Positions 63,979 through 64,000 of a stretch of 64,000 nucleotides of DNA are shown piece by piece. The notes beneath the pieces are model-generated. The model worked only from the letters and a program-made list of their open reading frames with translations, did no database searches and was not told where the DNA came from. Source of the stretch: Xiheimicrobium sp033763395 (lineage in GTDB: Bacteria > Myxococcota > Myxococcia > Myxococcales > Myxococcaceae); the NCBI GenBank assembly GCA_033763395.1, contig JANRKQ010000062.1, positions 1 to 64,000 on the forward strand. Direction: 5' to 3'. The position numbers and the translations under genes were made by a program. Each line of letters begins with the position of its first letter. The first letter of the stretch is position 1.

Positions 63979-64000
63979 GTCCTTCGAGGAACGGGCCGGG

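Overview
This looks like chromosomal DNA from a high-GC myxobacterium (Myxococcota, probably suborder Cystobacterineae). The evidence is very high G+C with strong G/C third-codon bias, four Hanks-type Ser/Thr kinases in 64 kb, many lipoproteins with Gly/Ala-rich linkers, a surface protein with a MYXO-CTERM tail, fibro-slime and MopE-like metal-binding proteins, and a sigma54-driven small RNA next to an NtrC-type regulator. No tRNA, rRNA, insertion sequence, CRISPR array or phage gene was seen. Most proteins are encoded by ordinary chromosomal genes, but several gene remnants lie between them.

Layout. 1-1632: an ABC exporter operon (partial permease and ATPase). 1842-4462: a Cys/Gly-rich lipoprotein, then a peptidoglycan-binding zinc metalloprotease with a small partner ORF. 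4681-9889: acyltransferase, serine hydrolase/beta-lactamase-like lipoprotein, AraC regulator and hydroxyacid dehydrogenase. 9894-17958: small membrane proteins, a decayed vWA-type gene, a membrane kinase, an adenylate cyclase, a MerR-SDR pair and a pentameric ligand-gated ion channel homologue. 18178-23382: two tandem ASH/choice-of-anchor lipoproteins followed by a Ser/Thr kinase. 23425-29192: a second Cys/Gly-rich lipoprotein, a CorA-like protein, glucose-6-phosphate isomerase and a lipoprotein. 29193-34368: an accessory-like stretch with a scrambled fragment of a phosphodiesterase gene, a fused YHYH protein, a frameshifted epimerase and a lipase. 34369-37798: EF-hand protein, hypothetical protein and glycogen synthase. 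37885-45709: large surface or envelope proteins (MYXO-CTERM, coiled coil, MopE-like, fibro-slime) and one frameshifted lectin-like gene. 45767-50294: ATP-grasp enzyme, NtrC-like regulator, the small RNA and an orphan GspF/PilC-like protein. 50301-63978: EF-hand protein, MpaB-type oxygenase, zinc-ribbon protein, two kinases, phosphodiesterase, amidohydrolase, CHASE2-cyclase, SH3-like protein and M48 protease.

How they fit together. The window is rich in signalling (four kinases, two class III cyclases, NtrC, AraC and MerR regulators) and in cell-envelope proteins. The most notable locus is 47268-48976. An NtrC-family regulator is followed by a cluster of short inverted repeats, a near-consensus -24/-12 promoter and a roughly 120-nt transcript that folds into a C-rich hairpin and ends in a strong intrinsic terminator. 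This arrangement matches what is known of the Pxr developmental sRNA of Myxococcus xanthus and its regulator PxrR, so this is proposed as a Pxr-family locus. Other items worth attention are the bacterial pLGIC, kinases with non-canonical catalytic loops, a gene fusion carrying an internal lipoprotein signal, and a likely CTG start codon.
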